Positions 12,366 through 12,386 of a stretch of 12,386 nucleotides of DNA are shown here, one piece after another (position 1 is the stretch's first letter; every line of letters starts with the position of its first letter). Under the pieces are notes generated by a model. It did not search any database. It had not been told where the DNA came from and saw only the letters and a program-made list of their open reading frames with translations. The DNA comes from Natronomonas sp. (GTDB taxonomy: Archaea; Halobacteriota; Halobacteria; Halobacteriales; Haloarculaceae), in the NCBI GenBank assembly GCA_007135435.1, contig SLIW01000440.1, forward strand, positions 1 to 12,386. Reading direction: 5' to 3'. The position numbers and the translations under genes are program-made.

Positions 12366-12386
12366 GGGTCTACCTTCGACGATCGG

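Noticed and set aside
1..12386. tRNA, rRNA or CRISPR array
   Set aside because: Reading both strands, I saw no cloverleaf-type sequence, rRNA-like segment, or regularly spaced repeat with unique spacers.

Overview
This window looks like a haloarchaeal (class Halobacteria) chromosome. The coding regions at both ends are GC-rich, the predicted proteins are strongly acidic, and several genes have AT-rich TATA-like boxes about 25-40 nt before the start codon with little or no leader. The families present also fit: an archaeal TFB, a halocyanin-type Tat lipoprotein, haloarchaeal winged-helix regulators and a PAC2 protein. The genus cannot be fixed from the sequence alone.

Left flank (1-3083), housekeeping-like and GC-rich: a TFB transcription factor on the minus strand with an unusual TETAA tandem repeat near its N-terminus, then a two-domain universal stress protein and deoxyribose-phosphate aldolase (DeoC) on the plus strand. 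Right flank (11607-12365): a PAC2-family protein on the minus strand. What lies between looks like an accessory block. It has a roughly 0.9-kb gene-poor, AT-richer stretch (3084-4021) with several inverted repeats, two functional clusters, and a gene remnant between them.

Cluster A (4022-8061): an OsmC-like protein and a stand-alone SnoaL-like protein form a probable operon. A winged-helix regulator follows. Convergent to it is a large gene fusing a SnoaL/NTF2-like domain to a berberine-bridge-type FAD oxidase. A near-identical inverted repeat (tctca-N5-tgaga) lies just upstream of the regulator and again upstream of the oxidase, suggesting that the regulator controls itself and the oxidase. 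Just beyond is the broken C-terminal end of a GMC-family oxidoreductase, so this locus probably once held a second flavin oxidoreductase.

Cluster B (8593-11245): two divergent operons share one promoter region. Leftward is a small winged-helix regulator followed 2 nt later by a three-helix membrane protein. Rightward is a tight four-gene operon: SHOCT membrane protein, DUF302 protein, a second and paralogous SHOCT membrane protein, and a halocyanin-like blue copper lipoprotein with a His-rich insertion between its copper ligands. Gene order, overlaps and the Met/His-rich extracytoplasmic segments suggest a regulated cell-surface copper or redox module. This is the best candidate in the window for a poorly described system.
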